Shown: positions 36,500 to 45,139 of the stretch, piece after piece
Layout: each line of letters starts with the position of its first letter
Numbering within the stretch: position 1 is the stretch's first letter
NCBI GenBank assembly: GCA_023974075.1
Contig: CM043788.1
Location: 18,251,928 to 18,315,927, forward strand
DNA from: Chaenocephalus aceratus
Lineage: Eukaryota > Chordata > Actinopteri > Perciformes > Channichthyidae
Reading direction: 5' to 3'
Length of the DNA stretch: 64,000 nt
The notes under the pieces: generated by a model
Databases searched by the model: none
What the model was told of the DNA's origin: nothing
The model's input: the letters and a program-made list of their open reading frames with translations, nothing else
Made by a program: the position numbers and the translations under genes

Positions 36500-36650
36500 C
36501 ACGTCTGTCCGTCCTGGGAGAGGGATCCCTCCTCTGCTGCTCTCCCTGAGGTTTCTCCCATGTTCCCTTTAAACTGTGGGTTTTCTTCGGAAGTTTTTCC
36601 TTGTACGATGTGAGGGTCTTAGGACAGAGGGTGTCGTGTTGTCATACTGA
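36500..36650 (+). repeat. Dispersed fish repeat (CTGTCCGTCCTGGGAGAGG family)
   Basis: CTGTCCGTCCTGGGAGAGGG, CTCCCTGAGGTTTCTCCCAT and GTCTTAGGACAGAGGGTGTC follow in order. This is a widespread teleost repeat, often seen in 3' UTRs and introns. Other copies are at 28790-28915 and 21030-21235. I do not know its autonomous parent. Confidence 0.75.
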
Positions 36651-36654
36651 TATG

Positions 36655-36972
36655 TATGGCTGAATTCCCCCATCCAATCTCTTCACATTGGTCAAAACTT
36701 GTTCCTCTGCTGACGTCCGAACTGAAATACCCCACCATGTTTCCGTGTGTTGACAAAGTGAACGCATGGATGACGTCACGACCATCACGTGACTACTGAA
36801 AATGGCAAACATGGCGGCGGCCAGACGGAATATACAGGTCTTGATAAAAAAGAGCTATAAAATCATTATTTACCGGGGAATATCGCTGATTTCGTCAGGG
36901 GGTTTTAAACATAACGTTTCACTAAATACTGAAGTTTTGAATAATTATCTAATGAGTGGACCATTCCTTTAA
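36655..36972. other. Transposon-like end ending in TTAA
   Basis: The interval ends AGTGGACCATTCCTTTAA (36955-36972). Its inverse AGGAATGGT also starts a stretch at 35538 (AGGAATGGTATTCTCAT), so 35538-36968 could be one element carrying the THAP exon. The left side lacks TTAA and the match is short, so this is a suggestion only. Confidence 0.35.
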
Positions 36973-37242
36973 GCCCCGCCTCCCAACTGCCACATAAGAA
37001 CAGAGAGGGAAAATGACATGGCCAACTTTTTTAGAACTACAGTATTGAATGGCCATTCAAGTGTTCGTACCTAGTCTAAGGCCCCATGGAAGTTGCAATA
37101 CAATGGTTTGGCCACTAGAAAAGCTACTTCCTGAGGGCTTGTGGAGGTGAAGGTATACGAATTGCTATTGACTCCAATAGACAGGTTGCTGTTGTAGCAA
37201 TTTATCAAACACAAAGTAACCATGACCTAAAACGTTGGGTTA

Positions 37243-37417
37243 CGTAGTGTAACCCTTGTCATATTAGCACAGGCGGAGCCCTCTACTGGACTCTATGGGT
37301 ACTATCTTACCCCGTAGCCGGCCCTGGGCGGGCCTACCTGAATGCGCGCGCATCACATCGTATAAAAGGAGGCCTCGCCTCCTGACTATTATCCTACACC
37401 TCTCTTCAGCGAGCGGA
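37243..37417 (+). repeat. DIRS element 2 inverted terminal repeat, 3' side
   Basis: It starts CGTAGTGTAACCC, part of the palindrome GGGTTACGTAGTGTAACCC. It then carries CCTCTACTGGACTCTATGGG, GGCCCTGGGCGGGCCTACCT and a TATA box at 37361-37369. It is the inverse of 44247-44434 except for a stretch of about 30 bp present only in the other copy. Confidence 0.9.
37361..37369 (+). promoter_or_regulatory. TATA box, antisense-facing promoter of DIRS element 2
   Basis: TATAAAAGG in the 3'-side terminal repeat, pointing into the element. It would drive antisense transcription across the recombinase. Confidence 0.6.
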
Positions 37418-37436
37418 ATAGGACAGACAGTGCCCC

Positions 37437-37722
37437 GAGTAGAGGGCTCCGCCTGTTCTAATATAACAAGGGTTACACTACGCTCCGTCAGGCCGTTGTG
37501 TCCTTGGGCAAGACACTTCACCCGAATTTGCTCCTGTGGGTATTGTCCACAGTAGATGACCATTACATGTATGTATGATCTGTATGTGTAATGTGTATTT
37601 GTAAAGCGCTTTGAGAGTCTTTGATAAAGCGCTATAATAAATATAAGGATTATTATTATTATTACGTCACCCGACGTTATATCTCTCACAGGCTCCGCCC
37701 TCTACTGGACTCTATGGGTACA
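37437..37722 (-). other. DIRS internal complementary region, element 2, split by a SINE
   Basis: The first half (37437-37482, GAGTAGAGGGCTCCGCCTGT to GGGTTACACTACG) complements the outer end at 37243-37290. The second half (37678-37722, GTTATATCTCTCACAGGCTC to ACTCTATGGGTAC) complements the outer end at 44391-44434. A SINE of about 190 bp separates them. In element 1 the same two halves abut, so the interruption is secondary. Confidence 0.87.
37488..37675 (+). mobile_element. 5'-truncated SINE, same family as 17512-17933
   Basis: GTGTCCTTGGGCAAGACACT and GTGGGTATTGTCCACAGTA, then TAAAGCGCTTTGAGAGTCTT and a (TTA)n tail at 37660-37675. The tRNA-like head is missing. Candidate duplication ends (CACTACG and CACCCGACG) are too different to be certain. 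Confidence 0.82.
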
Positions 37723-38005
37723 GTGGGTGGAGCCGCGATGTATACGTGCACTGTCGTCCAACAATATTCCACCCTACTGCCCCTGACCGGCTATTATGGT
37801 CAGCAGCTGCTGCCCCACCTTCTCCTTTAACCCGGTTGTAACCGAGGAGAAATCTGGGCTGTGGCTGACAGAGCACACCCTGCTGCGCTTACCTCGCAAA
37901 AAGTTTGCTCAAAAAACAGTGCCGGGGGACCCCCCCACCCTGGATGGGGAGAGCCCCCTCGGCCCCGAAAGGGCTTTCTACACGCCTGCCTCCCTGAATC
38001 CCTAA

Positions 38006-38622
38006 CGGCCCCTACACACGGCGGCGTGCGTTGCCGCTTCAACGCTTCTACCCATTCACTTTGAATGGGGTGACGTCACGATTCGCCGAACTGCATTCTG
38101 GTAGTAAAGCGTAGCTTCTCTCGAGGTGTTCGCTGCAAAAGTAGAGCAATGTTCTACTTTTGCCGCCTCGACGGAGGCGTCAGCCAATCAAATCCCTCGT
38201 ATGTAAATCTGACAGTACAAGCAGTAGCCAATCAAACCGGGGTGTATGTTGGGAGAGCCAGACCGCAGTTATTTCCCATATGTCAACAAAAGGAGGAGAA
38301 AATGATCGTGGCGGTAGGGAACATACAGGGATACAAACCGGAGGAGCCAGGCATGGGGGGAGGTGGCAGAGACAGTGGGGGAAACTGGTAGGTTTTCGCT
38401 TGTTTGGGGAGTTTATATCCAGTGTATTTCGTTTGAATGGACAGCTAGCAAGCATAGACAGTATATTTAGCCAGCATGGATGTAGCATGAATGCTTTGCT
38501 TTGTATGTCCGGGGCGGGACATTCATGTGGTTGGTTGTTGGTCGGGTTGCTCGCGTTGATTCCCCAAGCTCAAGACACGCCCACCGCCAAGCGGCAACGC
38601 ACGCCGCCGTGTGTAGGGGCCG
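38006..38622 (+). mobile_element. PIF/Harbinger-like non-autonomous element inside DIRS 2 (left copy)
   Basis: Ends CGGCCCCTACACACGGCGGC and its inverse are perfect for more than 30 bp. The flanks are TAA (38003-38005) and TGA (38623-38625), one base off a TWA-type 3-bp duplication. The 617-bp interior matches 41778-42400 in several blocks (GGGGTGACGTCACG, GCCAATCAAATCCC, GGATACAAACCGGAGGA). It holds a remnant of a MADF-domain coding stretch, shortened by an internal deletion relative to the other copy. Confidence 0.88.
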
Positions 38623-38929
38623 TGAGGATAACAGGGAGAGCGCCAGAGCCCCTGCCCCACACTCAAACACTGACCCCGTGCCGAGTGTGTGGACTAAAGT
38701 GTGGAGGGCTCCCCCCCTCCTGCTCTCGGCAGGAGGAGAGCAGCCCTCCAGCCCTGTAAGGGCCCAGTGCGCCCCTCGCCCCTCCCGGGACCCTCAGAGG
38801 GCCCGAGAACAGCGAAGGCGCATTACGTCCGGGGATGAGGTCAGATGCCAACTGACCCACAACCCCCCTCCCCCCTACCAGTCCTGTGTTGCCCCCGCCA
38901 GCACAGACGAAGAGAAAGAGCCCGACATG

Positions 38930-39940
38930 TCCAAGAGATAAAACCTTATGAAGGGGCCTGGCGTCGACCAAGACGCCGCTGTGCATATATCCTCCACACT
39001 CACACCGTTGAATAAGGCTGCCGACGCAGCCACAGCCCGTGTGGAGTGCGCACGAACCCCCGTGGGGCAGGCTCTCCCTGCCTGTCCGTAGGCATGTGCA
39101 ATACACTCGCAGAGCCAGCCTGCTAGGCGTTTCTTGGACAGAGCTTTCCCGATCACACCGCCCCCCAAACACACGAACAGCTGTTCGGTGCGTCTAAGGG
39201 CAGCCGTGCGCTCCACATAATATGCTAGCGCACGTACCGGACAGAGGAGGTGCAGTCTAACCTCCCTGGCCCCCCCCCATGGGGGGGAAGACTAAACCCC
39301 CCTAACTGAATAGCCCTCGACTTGAACGCACTCCTTAGGTTTTTGGGCACAAAGGAGGGGTTCGGTCTGAGTGTCGCGCCGCTCCGGTCACCCCGAATCT
39401 GTAAACAGCTCGGGTGCACCGACAGAGCAGTTAACTCGGACACCCTTTTGGCTGACGTTAAGGCAAGAAGCAAAGCTGTTTTCCACGACAATGCTTTCAG
39501 AGAGGAGAGCTCCAGAAGCTCAAATGGCCCCGAGGCCAGAGCCTCGAGCACTAGGGGCAGGTCCCACTGTGGGGTGGAGGCGTGCACTACTGGGCGCAGC
39601 CTCCTGACCCCCTTTAAAAACCGCGACATCAGTGGTTGACTAAAGGCTGACCTGCCGCCAAATCCCTCATGGCAGGACGAGATGGCTGCTGCATACACCT
39701 TCACTGTTGAATGCGCAAGCCCTCTGTCCACCAATAACTGTAAGAAGGATAAAATAGAGCCTAACTCACAAGGGGCTATCATAGGGGCTCTATTCTCCGC
39801 TCCCACACCATCGCTGGAATCCTAGCCACCTCGGCCTGTAACAGGCTGTGGTGGATCCAGCTCTAGCTGCCTGGATAGACTGAATAACGCTGTCAGACAA
39901 TCCACCCTGTCTTAGCCTGTCCCTCTCAGGAGCCAAACCT
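38930..39940 (-). pseudogene. Tyrosine recombinase of DIRS element 2
   Basis: The minus strand reads SDSVIQSIQAARAGSTTACY (N-terminal SAM-like domain) near 39870, STVKVYAAAISSCHEGFGG near 39690, and TSAKRVSELTALSV near 39435, which carries the first catalytic Arg. After a frame change it reads RTEQLFVCLGGG, RLAGWLCECIAHAYG, the HxxR motif RAHSTRA (about 39040) and FIRFY, the likely nucleophile Tyr (about 38945). It would join circular DNA to the chromosome without a target duplication. The frame change lies near the homopolymer at 39270-39290 (C9 then G7), so one base gained or lost there is the likely cause. A short N-terminal part is in the RNase H frame. Confidence 0.87.
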
Positions 39941-40260
39941 GGAGAGGACGGCCGAGAGTGGGTAACGCCCCGATTGCACCTGCCTCTTGAGACATCGCCC
40001 CCCAGAACTGGGGAACCGCCCAGGGCTGGCCCACCTTCATCTGTGTCATCTCTGAGTACCACCGCGCCCCAACGCGGTCCGGAGCCACTAGGATGACTGA
40101 CAGACGTTCTCGCCTCACTCTCCTCAGGAGGGGGAGAATGTGACGCGGCGGCGGTGGAAAGGAGTAGAGCAGCTTCCTTGGCCATGGCTCGTGTGCAAAC
40201 GCGCACGAGACCCCATGGGTCGTCGCTCCGAGCCACGGAGAACCACAGGGCACAGTGGCT
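39940..40260 (-). pseudogene. Linker between RNase H and recombinase, DIRS element 2
   Basis: One minus frame reads RLSVILVAPDRVGARWYSEM then VGQPWAVPQFWG, resembling the segment that follows RNase H in DIRS polyproteins (an APxWPxxxWYxxL-like phrase and QPWxLP). It is in a different frame from the RNase H part (40300-40593), so another frame change lies at about 40200-40260. I see no methyltransferase domain, which some DIRS elements carry. Confidence 0.6.
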
Positions 40261-40299
40261 GTTTCGCCGGCTGGCGAACAGATCCACTTCCGCTCTCCC

Positions 40300-40640
40300 G
40301 AACTGGGCCCAGATCTGCTTCACCACCTTCGGGTGAAGCACCCACTCGCCTGGCAGGGGGCCGCCCCTCGACATGAGGTCGGCTCCCCCGTTCTCCAGTC
40401 CCGGGATATGGACGGCTCTCAGAGATAACACCACCTCTGAAGCCCATAACCACAGTTCCTCCGCTGTGGTCAACAAGGTGGCGGATCGAACTCCGCCCTG
40501 CTTGTTGATATAAGCCACTGTGGTGCTGTTGTCGCTCCTGACCATTACATGTTCCCCCTGAATTAGGGGCCTGAAATGCCGGAGGACTAACACTACCGCC
40601 CGTAGCTCTAGGAGGTTGCTCTGTCGAGACTCTGTTAGAG
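40300..40640 (-). pseudogene. RNase H domain of DIRS element 2
   Basis: The minus frame from 40593 gives VRSDNSTTVAYINKQGG, whose Asp is a likely catalytic residue, then LRAVHIPGLENGGADLMSRG, with a second Asp, and VDLFASRRNSHCALWFS, a DIRS signature downstream. RNase H removes the RNA template after reverse transcription. It lies directly downstream of the RT. The open frame continues to 39790, but its later part is a shadow frame. Confidence 0.85.
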
Positions 40641-40761
40641 CCCAGCGCCCACCTATAGCCCTCTTCAGGCAGGTCCCTCCCCATCATGTGAGCAGCCGCC
40701 ATGACACCCAGCGTCTACATGACATTAAAAGCTGTCACTGTTGCCCCCTGTCGCAGTCTGC

Positions 40762-41690
40762 TTACCCCTGAAGAAGGGACGCACATCTGCTCTCTGACAG
40801 GGTGGCGCGCAACGTGCCTGCATCGAGCACCACACCCAAATACAACGCCCGTTGGTGAGGTATGGGGGTGCTCTTTTTCCAATTGATCGCAAAGCCTAAT
40901 CTGGTTAGGTGTGTGATCAATTGTGCTGTGCAAAACATTGCCTGTTCCCGTGACCCAGCCATGACTATGAGGTCGTCTATATAAAAGAAAACTCTCATGC
41001 CGTGTGCGCGCAGCGGTTGAAGCGCTGTGGCCACACATTTGCTGAATGTGCGTGGGGATAGGGAATAGCCGAACGGCAGCCTGTTGTACTCGTAGGCTAT
41101 TCCCTGGAAGGCAAAACCCAGATACTTTCTGTGCTTTGGAGCAATTTCTACATGAAAGTACGCGTCTTTCAGGTCGATGGTGGTGAACCAATCGCCTGGC
41201 TGCACCAGCCACAGTAACTGTTTCATAGTTAGCATGCAGAATTTCCTGCGGGAAATGTGGCGATTCAGGCCGCGGAGATCTAGAATAGGTCTGAATTCCC
41301 CTGTCTTCTTGGGAACCAGGAAGTATATGGAATAAAGACCCTCTTCCCTGCGCTGAGGGTGCACAACAGACACAGCCTGTTAATGCACCAGAGCCTGAAT
41401 CTCTGCTGAGAGGAAAGTCATCCCCTCTCGAGAGGATAGCTTCACCTCTCGCATGCCCATAAAAGGGGGTGGGACGCTGCAGAACTGGAGTGAATAGCCC
41501 CATTTCAGCGTCCTGTCCATCCACTTTCATAGTACACAGCTGAGTTTCCATTCCCCATAACACTGTGTTAAAGGGCATGCCCTCAGCTGTGGGGCCGCAG
41601 CTATAAAGCTGTGGTACTCTCTGGCGACCCGTCCCGCCGCAAAACTCCCCGTGAAGGGAAGATTCGCCCATGGAGGGTCGACACAGAAAG
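40762..41690 (-). pseudogene. Reverse transcriptase of DIRS element 2, one stop codon
   Basis: The main frame (41373-40762) contains FLVPKKTGEFRPILDLRGLN, TIDLKDAYFHVEIAP, LPFGYSLSPRTFSK and FYIDDLIV. The YxDD motif is thus YIDD and the D of DLKDAYF is kept, so all RT core motifs are present in order. Upstream in the same frame are GYSLQFCSVPPPFMGMREVK and REGMTFLSAEIQALV, the usual DIRS RT N-terminus. A TAA at 41382-41380 interrupts this, where a sense codon is expected. A second stop follows CVL further upstream. The frame ends after SLLQG at 40762, so the thumb and connection to RNase H are in another frame. A 347-codon frame covering this region is a shadow. Confidence 0.9.
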
Positions 41691-41777
41691 GGCCGATTAT
41701 TTACTGAGGACCCTGAACGCACCGCCGCACGCTCATGTGTGAGCGCGCGCTCCCTCAAAATGCCATTTTCACCCTTA

Positions 41778-42400
41778 CGGCCCGTCTACACTACAGCGTC
41801 GACAGCGTCGAAAGCTCCAATCTGCCCATTCACTTTCAATGGGGTGACGTCACGTAGCCGCGCTTTTTCGCCGAACTGAATTGTGGGTAGCAGAGCGGTC
41901 CGTCTCAGGCGTCAGAAGTTGAACAATGTTCAACTTCTGTCGCCTGAGACGCCGGAGTAGCCAGCGCCAGCCAATCAAATCCCGTTGCCCAAAATCTGAC
42001 AGCTGAAGCCGTAGCCAATCAAACCGCGTCTAAGCTGGGAGAGATATCCCGCCGTTCATTTCTATATTTCAAAAAAAGTCGGAGGAGAAACTAACTATCG
42101 CCGTAGCAAATCACCCGGTTTTGTATGACCAGACCCTCTTCACCTACCGGGATACAAACCGGAGGAACCAGGCATGGAGGGAGGTGGCAGAGACAGTGGG
42201 GGAAACTGGTAGGTTTTCGCCTGTTTGGGGAGTTTATATATATATATTGCTCGCATAAAATCCCCGGGGGTTTTTGCTTTGTATGTCGGGGGCGGGAGAT
42301 TCATGTGATTGGTTGTTGGTCGTGTTGCTTGAATAAAATCCCCAAGCTCCAGACACGCCCAGCTCCAAGCTATTTTTGAAGCTGTAGTGTGGACGCTCCG
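41778..42400 (+). mobile_element. PIF/Harbinger-like non-autonomous element inside DIRS 2 (right copy)
   Basis: Left end CGGCCCGTCTACACTACAGC and right end GCTGTAGTGTGGACGCTCCG are inverted repeats, and TTA flanks both sides (41775-41777, 42401-42403), the TWA target of Harbinger elements. On the plus strand, near 42115-42210, a frame reads VLYDQTLFTYRDTNRRNQAW then REVAETVGETG, the start of a MADF domain, a DNA-binding module found in the second protein of Harbinger transposons. No transposase is present. It split DIRS 2 between gag and RT. Confidence 0.92.
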
Positions 42401-42403
42401 TTA

Positions 42404-42736
42404 CGGTGAACATCATCACCGCCACGCGCTCTTCTGTGAGTGCGGGCGCTGCCATAATGCAACTCTGGTAACCTGCATTAATTGGAGTCTTAACCCCAGG
42501 CTTAGTGTGTTCCCTAACAGCAATACGCCGGCAATAATGCCCCTGTACACGTATAACATTACGATAGCTTTGTTTACGTTTCATCACTCATCTGCGCACT
42601 CCCACTAGCCTCCTCCCTTACAGGAGCTATGGCTGGGGCGGCGAGTGGGGAATCTGTACAGACATCATGTTTAAGTGTAGCATTGTGGAAACAAAGGACA
42701 CTTAGACTTGGATACAGATCAACTTTTTCTTTATTT
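42404..42736 (-). other. DIRS 2 spacer between gag and RT
   Basis: No domain seen. The part at about 42530-42760 is more AT-rich than the rest of the element and may itself be a small insertion. Confidence 0.4.
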
Positions 42737-44205
42737 TTAAATGTTTTCAAAGGAATCTGTGCATCGAATAGGGAGGAGGCGGGATTCACCCTCGCGTCCC
42801 GGGCGAAGAGATTTCCTCCCCCCGCCAGTCAGCTTCGGGCAGACGGCGCACCCCACCCGGCCGCTCTCTGCTGCTGATGAGCCTGCCGAGGTCGGGCAGC
42901 CCTTCCCCGTGGCTGCCGATATGCCGGTACCACGTGATGGGCCGTAGAGGTGGAGGGCTCCGCAGCTAAGGGACCCCCGTGCCGGCGCCTCTCCCTCCGC
43001 TTCACTGTCGCACTGCGCTCCCTCGCCTGCATGGAAACGCGTGGAGGAGCGCGTAGCGGGCCGGAGGCGGGGCCAGCGGTAGCATCCTGCTAAACTGGAC
43101 CCTTTCCTCCTCCAGCCGGCTGAAGCGCTGAGTGACCGAGGAGATTGACCCAAAGAGCCCCTCCGTGGACACGGGGGCTCCGAGGAGATCTTCTCGGTCT
43201 TTTCTAGATAGGGCAGTGAGTCCCAACCACACGTGACGAGACGCCACTGTGGCCAAGGAAATCACCCGCCCTGCTGCAGCGGCCACGCCATGAATCAGAT
43301 TATTCATCTGACCTATAGCGCGGTCCGGATAATCGCTCCCATCTTGTGACAGGAGTGCGGGGGCGGCTGCCTGAGGGGTGATCAGGGAGACGCCCAACAC
43401 GCCGAGATTATTTGATGCAGCCGCCATCTGCGTACCGAGCTTAAACATCTTGTCCAGATAGTCCAGAGTGTCTCGGTCCCGGGGCAGCGGGGGCAGGGGT
43501 CGCTTACCCTCCGCCCAACCAGCCGCCCGCGGAAGCAGATGGGCCGCCAGGCTCTCATCAAGGGGGGGCACCCCCGCACACGCTGTGTCCGAGTGGCCCT
43601 CCACCTTGATGATGCCTGCCATAGCGGCTACTGGGGCCTTCGTCTTGAATGGCTGCTGCCATGTCGCCTCCACACACCGCCATATATCAGGCAGCCGGGG
43701 CGAAACGAAGGTCGGTTGCGCTGGATGCACCGGGCCGTAAAACCCCTGTCTCAGGCGGCTTATAGGCATCGGTGGCAGCGGTGGTGGGAAGGCCTACGCG
43801 CTCTGCTGCCAGGGTCATCACCGCTGGGAAATCCAAACGTGCAGACCTGAGAGTCGGACCTCCCGACACCGAGGCGTCCTCGTCCTCCGGAATCGGGGTT
43901 GTCTGGCCCCACGGAAGGGAGAATCGGAACGGCACTTCCTCCTCTCCTGACTCGCCCATCTCGACGACGTCGAGATCCGAATCCTCCACCTCCTCCTGCG
44001 GAGCCTCTGCTGACAGGAAATGCTGCCCACGATGCTCACGCGTGAGCCGAGGAAGCATCTGGCAGGCTGAGCATGCCGGCGTCGGGCCCATACCGCCCAT
44101 AGCGTGGTTAGGCCCCATACACAAAAAACAGCAGGGGTGTGGATCCGCTCCCGCGATCAGGTTTGGACACTTCTGGCAGGTCCTGTGGTCAAGAACTGAC
44201 TCCAT
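42737..44205 (-). pseudogene. gag-like ORF1 of DIRS element 2, frameshifted
   Basis: The first frame (44205-43687) starts MESVLDHRTCQKCPNLIAGA and has CxxC pairs (RTCQKC, CCFLC, ACSAC), then an acidic stretch (EEVEDSDLDVVEMGESGEEE). The second frame (43769-43002) continues GFYGPVHPAQPTFVSPRLPD and includes LLGAPVSTEGLFGS and FSRLEEERVQFSRM. They are offset near 43750, at a GGGG/TTTT stretch, so one indel broke a single ORF of about 400 residues. The last part (43153-42737) is basic and low in complexity. The role is particle formation by analogy with other retroelements; no known fold is visible. The start follows the right terminal repeat by about 40 bp, so the leader is short. Confidence 0.78.
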
Positions 44206-44246
44206 TACTCTTAATCTTTCGTCTTTCTAAGCTCTGTGAAAACACT

Positions 44247-44434
44247 TCCGCTTGCTGAAGAGAAAAGGATGATAGTCAGGAGGCGAGGCCTCCTTTTATA
44301 CGATGTGATGCGCGCGCATTCAGGTAGGCCCGCCCAGGGCCGGCTACATCTATAGAAGTCTCAGTGGGAGAATGCTTGCGGGGTAAGATAGTACCCATAG
44401 AGTCCAGTAGAGGGCGGAGCCTGTGAGAGATATA
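44247..44434 (-). repeat. DIRS element 2 inverted terminal repeat, 5' side
   Basis: Inverse of 37243-37417. It carries the sense promoter and about 30 bp (AAGCATTCTCCCACTGAG on the minus strand) not present in the other repeat. The outermost 44 bp are complemented by the second half of the internal complementary region. Confidence 0.9.
44292..44300 (-). promoter_or_regulatory. TATA box, sense promoter of DIRS element 2
   Basis: TATAAAAGG on the minus strand about 90 bp upstream of the gag ATG. Transcription would start roughly 25-30 bp further in, inside the terminal repeat. Confidence 0.65.
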
Positions 44435-44459
44435 ACATTGCTGTTTTAGGTCATGTTTT

Positions 44460-45005
44460 ATTTTACCCTAACAGGACCATAGAATAAAATAAATACCATC
44501 ATGTTAGCTATTGAAACTCTTTAGAAATATATTTATGAAGTAATAAATAAAGTGTGAACTAGGGACATTTTGGTAGAGACTGTAAAAACGTTTTGGAAAC
44601 CAGTAGAGTTGCAATACTTCAGTAAAGGCTTCAACCTATGCGTTTCCTGTGAAACTACTATCAGCTTTAGGAGTTTTGGGTTTTGACGATAGAATCTTAC
44701 AATCAAAGTGACCACAACCTTGATACCTCATTCAGATCATTTGAATCGCCTCAATCAACAAAACCGAAGAAAAGGATGGATACACAATCAGAGGGACAAA
44801 AGAAAAGATTGAAGAGAGAGATGTTACTGAGTGGTTTTATTTGGTCCTGCTGATGAGCTCCACTCTATAGCCTATAAAGGATTATTCAGCACTCTTGTTG
44901 ATGTCCAAATCCCCCAGCTTTAGTGCACTGTTAAAAGGTTTCCTTTATTGTGGCACAGGCGGGCCTTTCTCCACTTCAGGTCTGAAGTCCACAGAGATAA
45001 GGGTG
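44460..45005. other. Unassigned sequence
   Basis: No gene or repeat recognised to the right of DIRS element 2. Confidence 0.4.
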
Positions 45006-45009
45006 GCAC

Positions 45010-45130
45010 TCAGGCCCTGTTAAGACCTCGTATTAACATGAGTCTGATCCGACCACAAGTGGACACCTCCAGGTATCCATGCTCACACCTGGTATTAGAA
45101 TGCATCTCCACATGCGTCTTGACTACTTGT
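45010..45130. repeat. Dispersed repeat fragment (GACCACAAGTGGACA family)
   Basis: GTTAAGACCTCGTATTAACA, CCGACCACAAGTGGACACC, CACACCTGGTATTAGAATGC and CATCTCCACATGCGTC follow in order. The sequence repeats its own phrase (CCTGGTATTA and CCTCGTATTA), as in a known fish repeat. Its ends could not be defined. Confidence 0.5.
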
Positions 45131-45139
45131 ATATAACAC

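Larger units (their letters stand above)
37243..44434 (-). mobile_element. DIRS-type retrotransposon, element 2 (full-length but inactivated)
   Basis: Inverted terminal repeats lie at 37243-37417 and 44247-44434. A split internal complementary region is near the 3' end. Minus-strand genes run gag (44205-42737), reverse transcriptase (about 41690-40762), RNase H (40640-40300) and tyrosine recombinase (39940-38930). No target duplication is expected or seen. Two Harbinger-like elements (617 and 623 bp) and one SINE are inserted; without them the element is about 5.8 kb, a usual DIRS size. Damage includes a frameshift in gag, a stop in RT and a frameshift in the recombinase. The insertion site is palindromic (CATGACCTAAAAC at 37221, its inverse at 44443). 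Confidence 0.92.

Noticed and set aside
38160..38941. Plus-strand frames of 199 and 146 codons
   Set aside because: They cross the end of a Harbinger-like insertion into DIRS 3' sequence, so they cannot be one gene. The composition is low in complexity.
40124..40702. 192-codon minus frame over RNase H
   Set aside because: The conserved RNase H residues are in the frame starting at 40593. This one has no domain.
40715..41758. 347-codon minus-strand open frame, the longest in the window
   Set aside because: It overlaps the reverse transcriptase in another frame. The RT motifs (YIDD, DLKDAYF) are in the neighbouring frame, so this is a GC-rich shadow.
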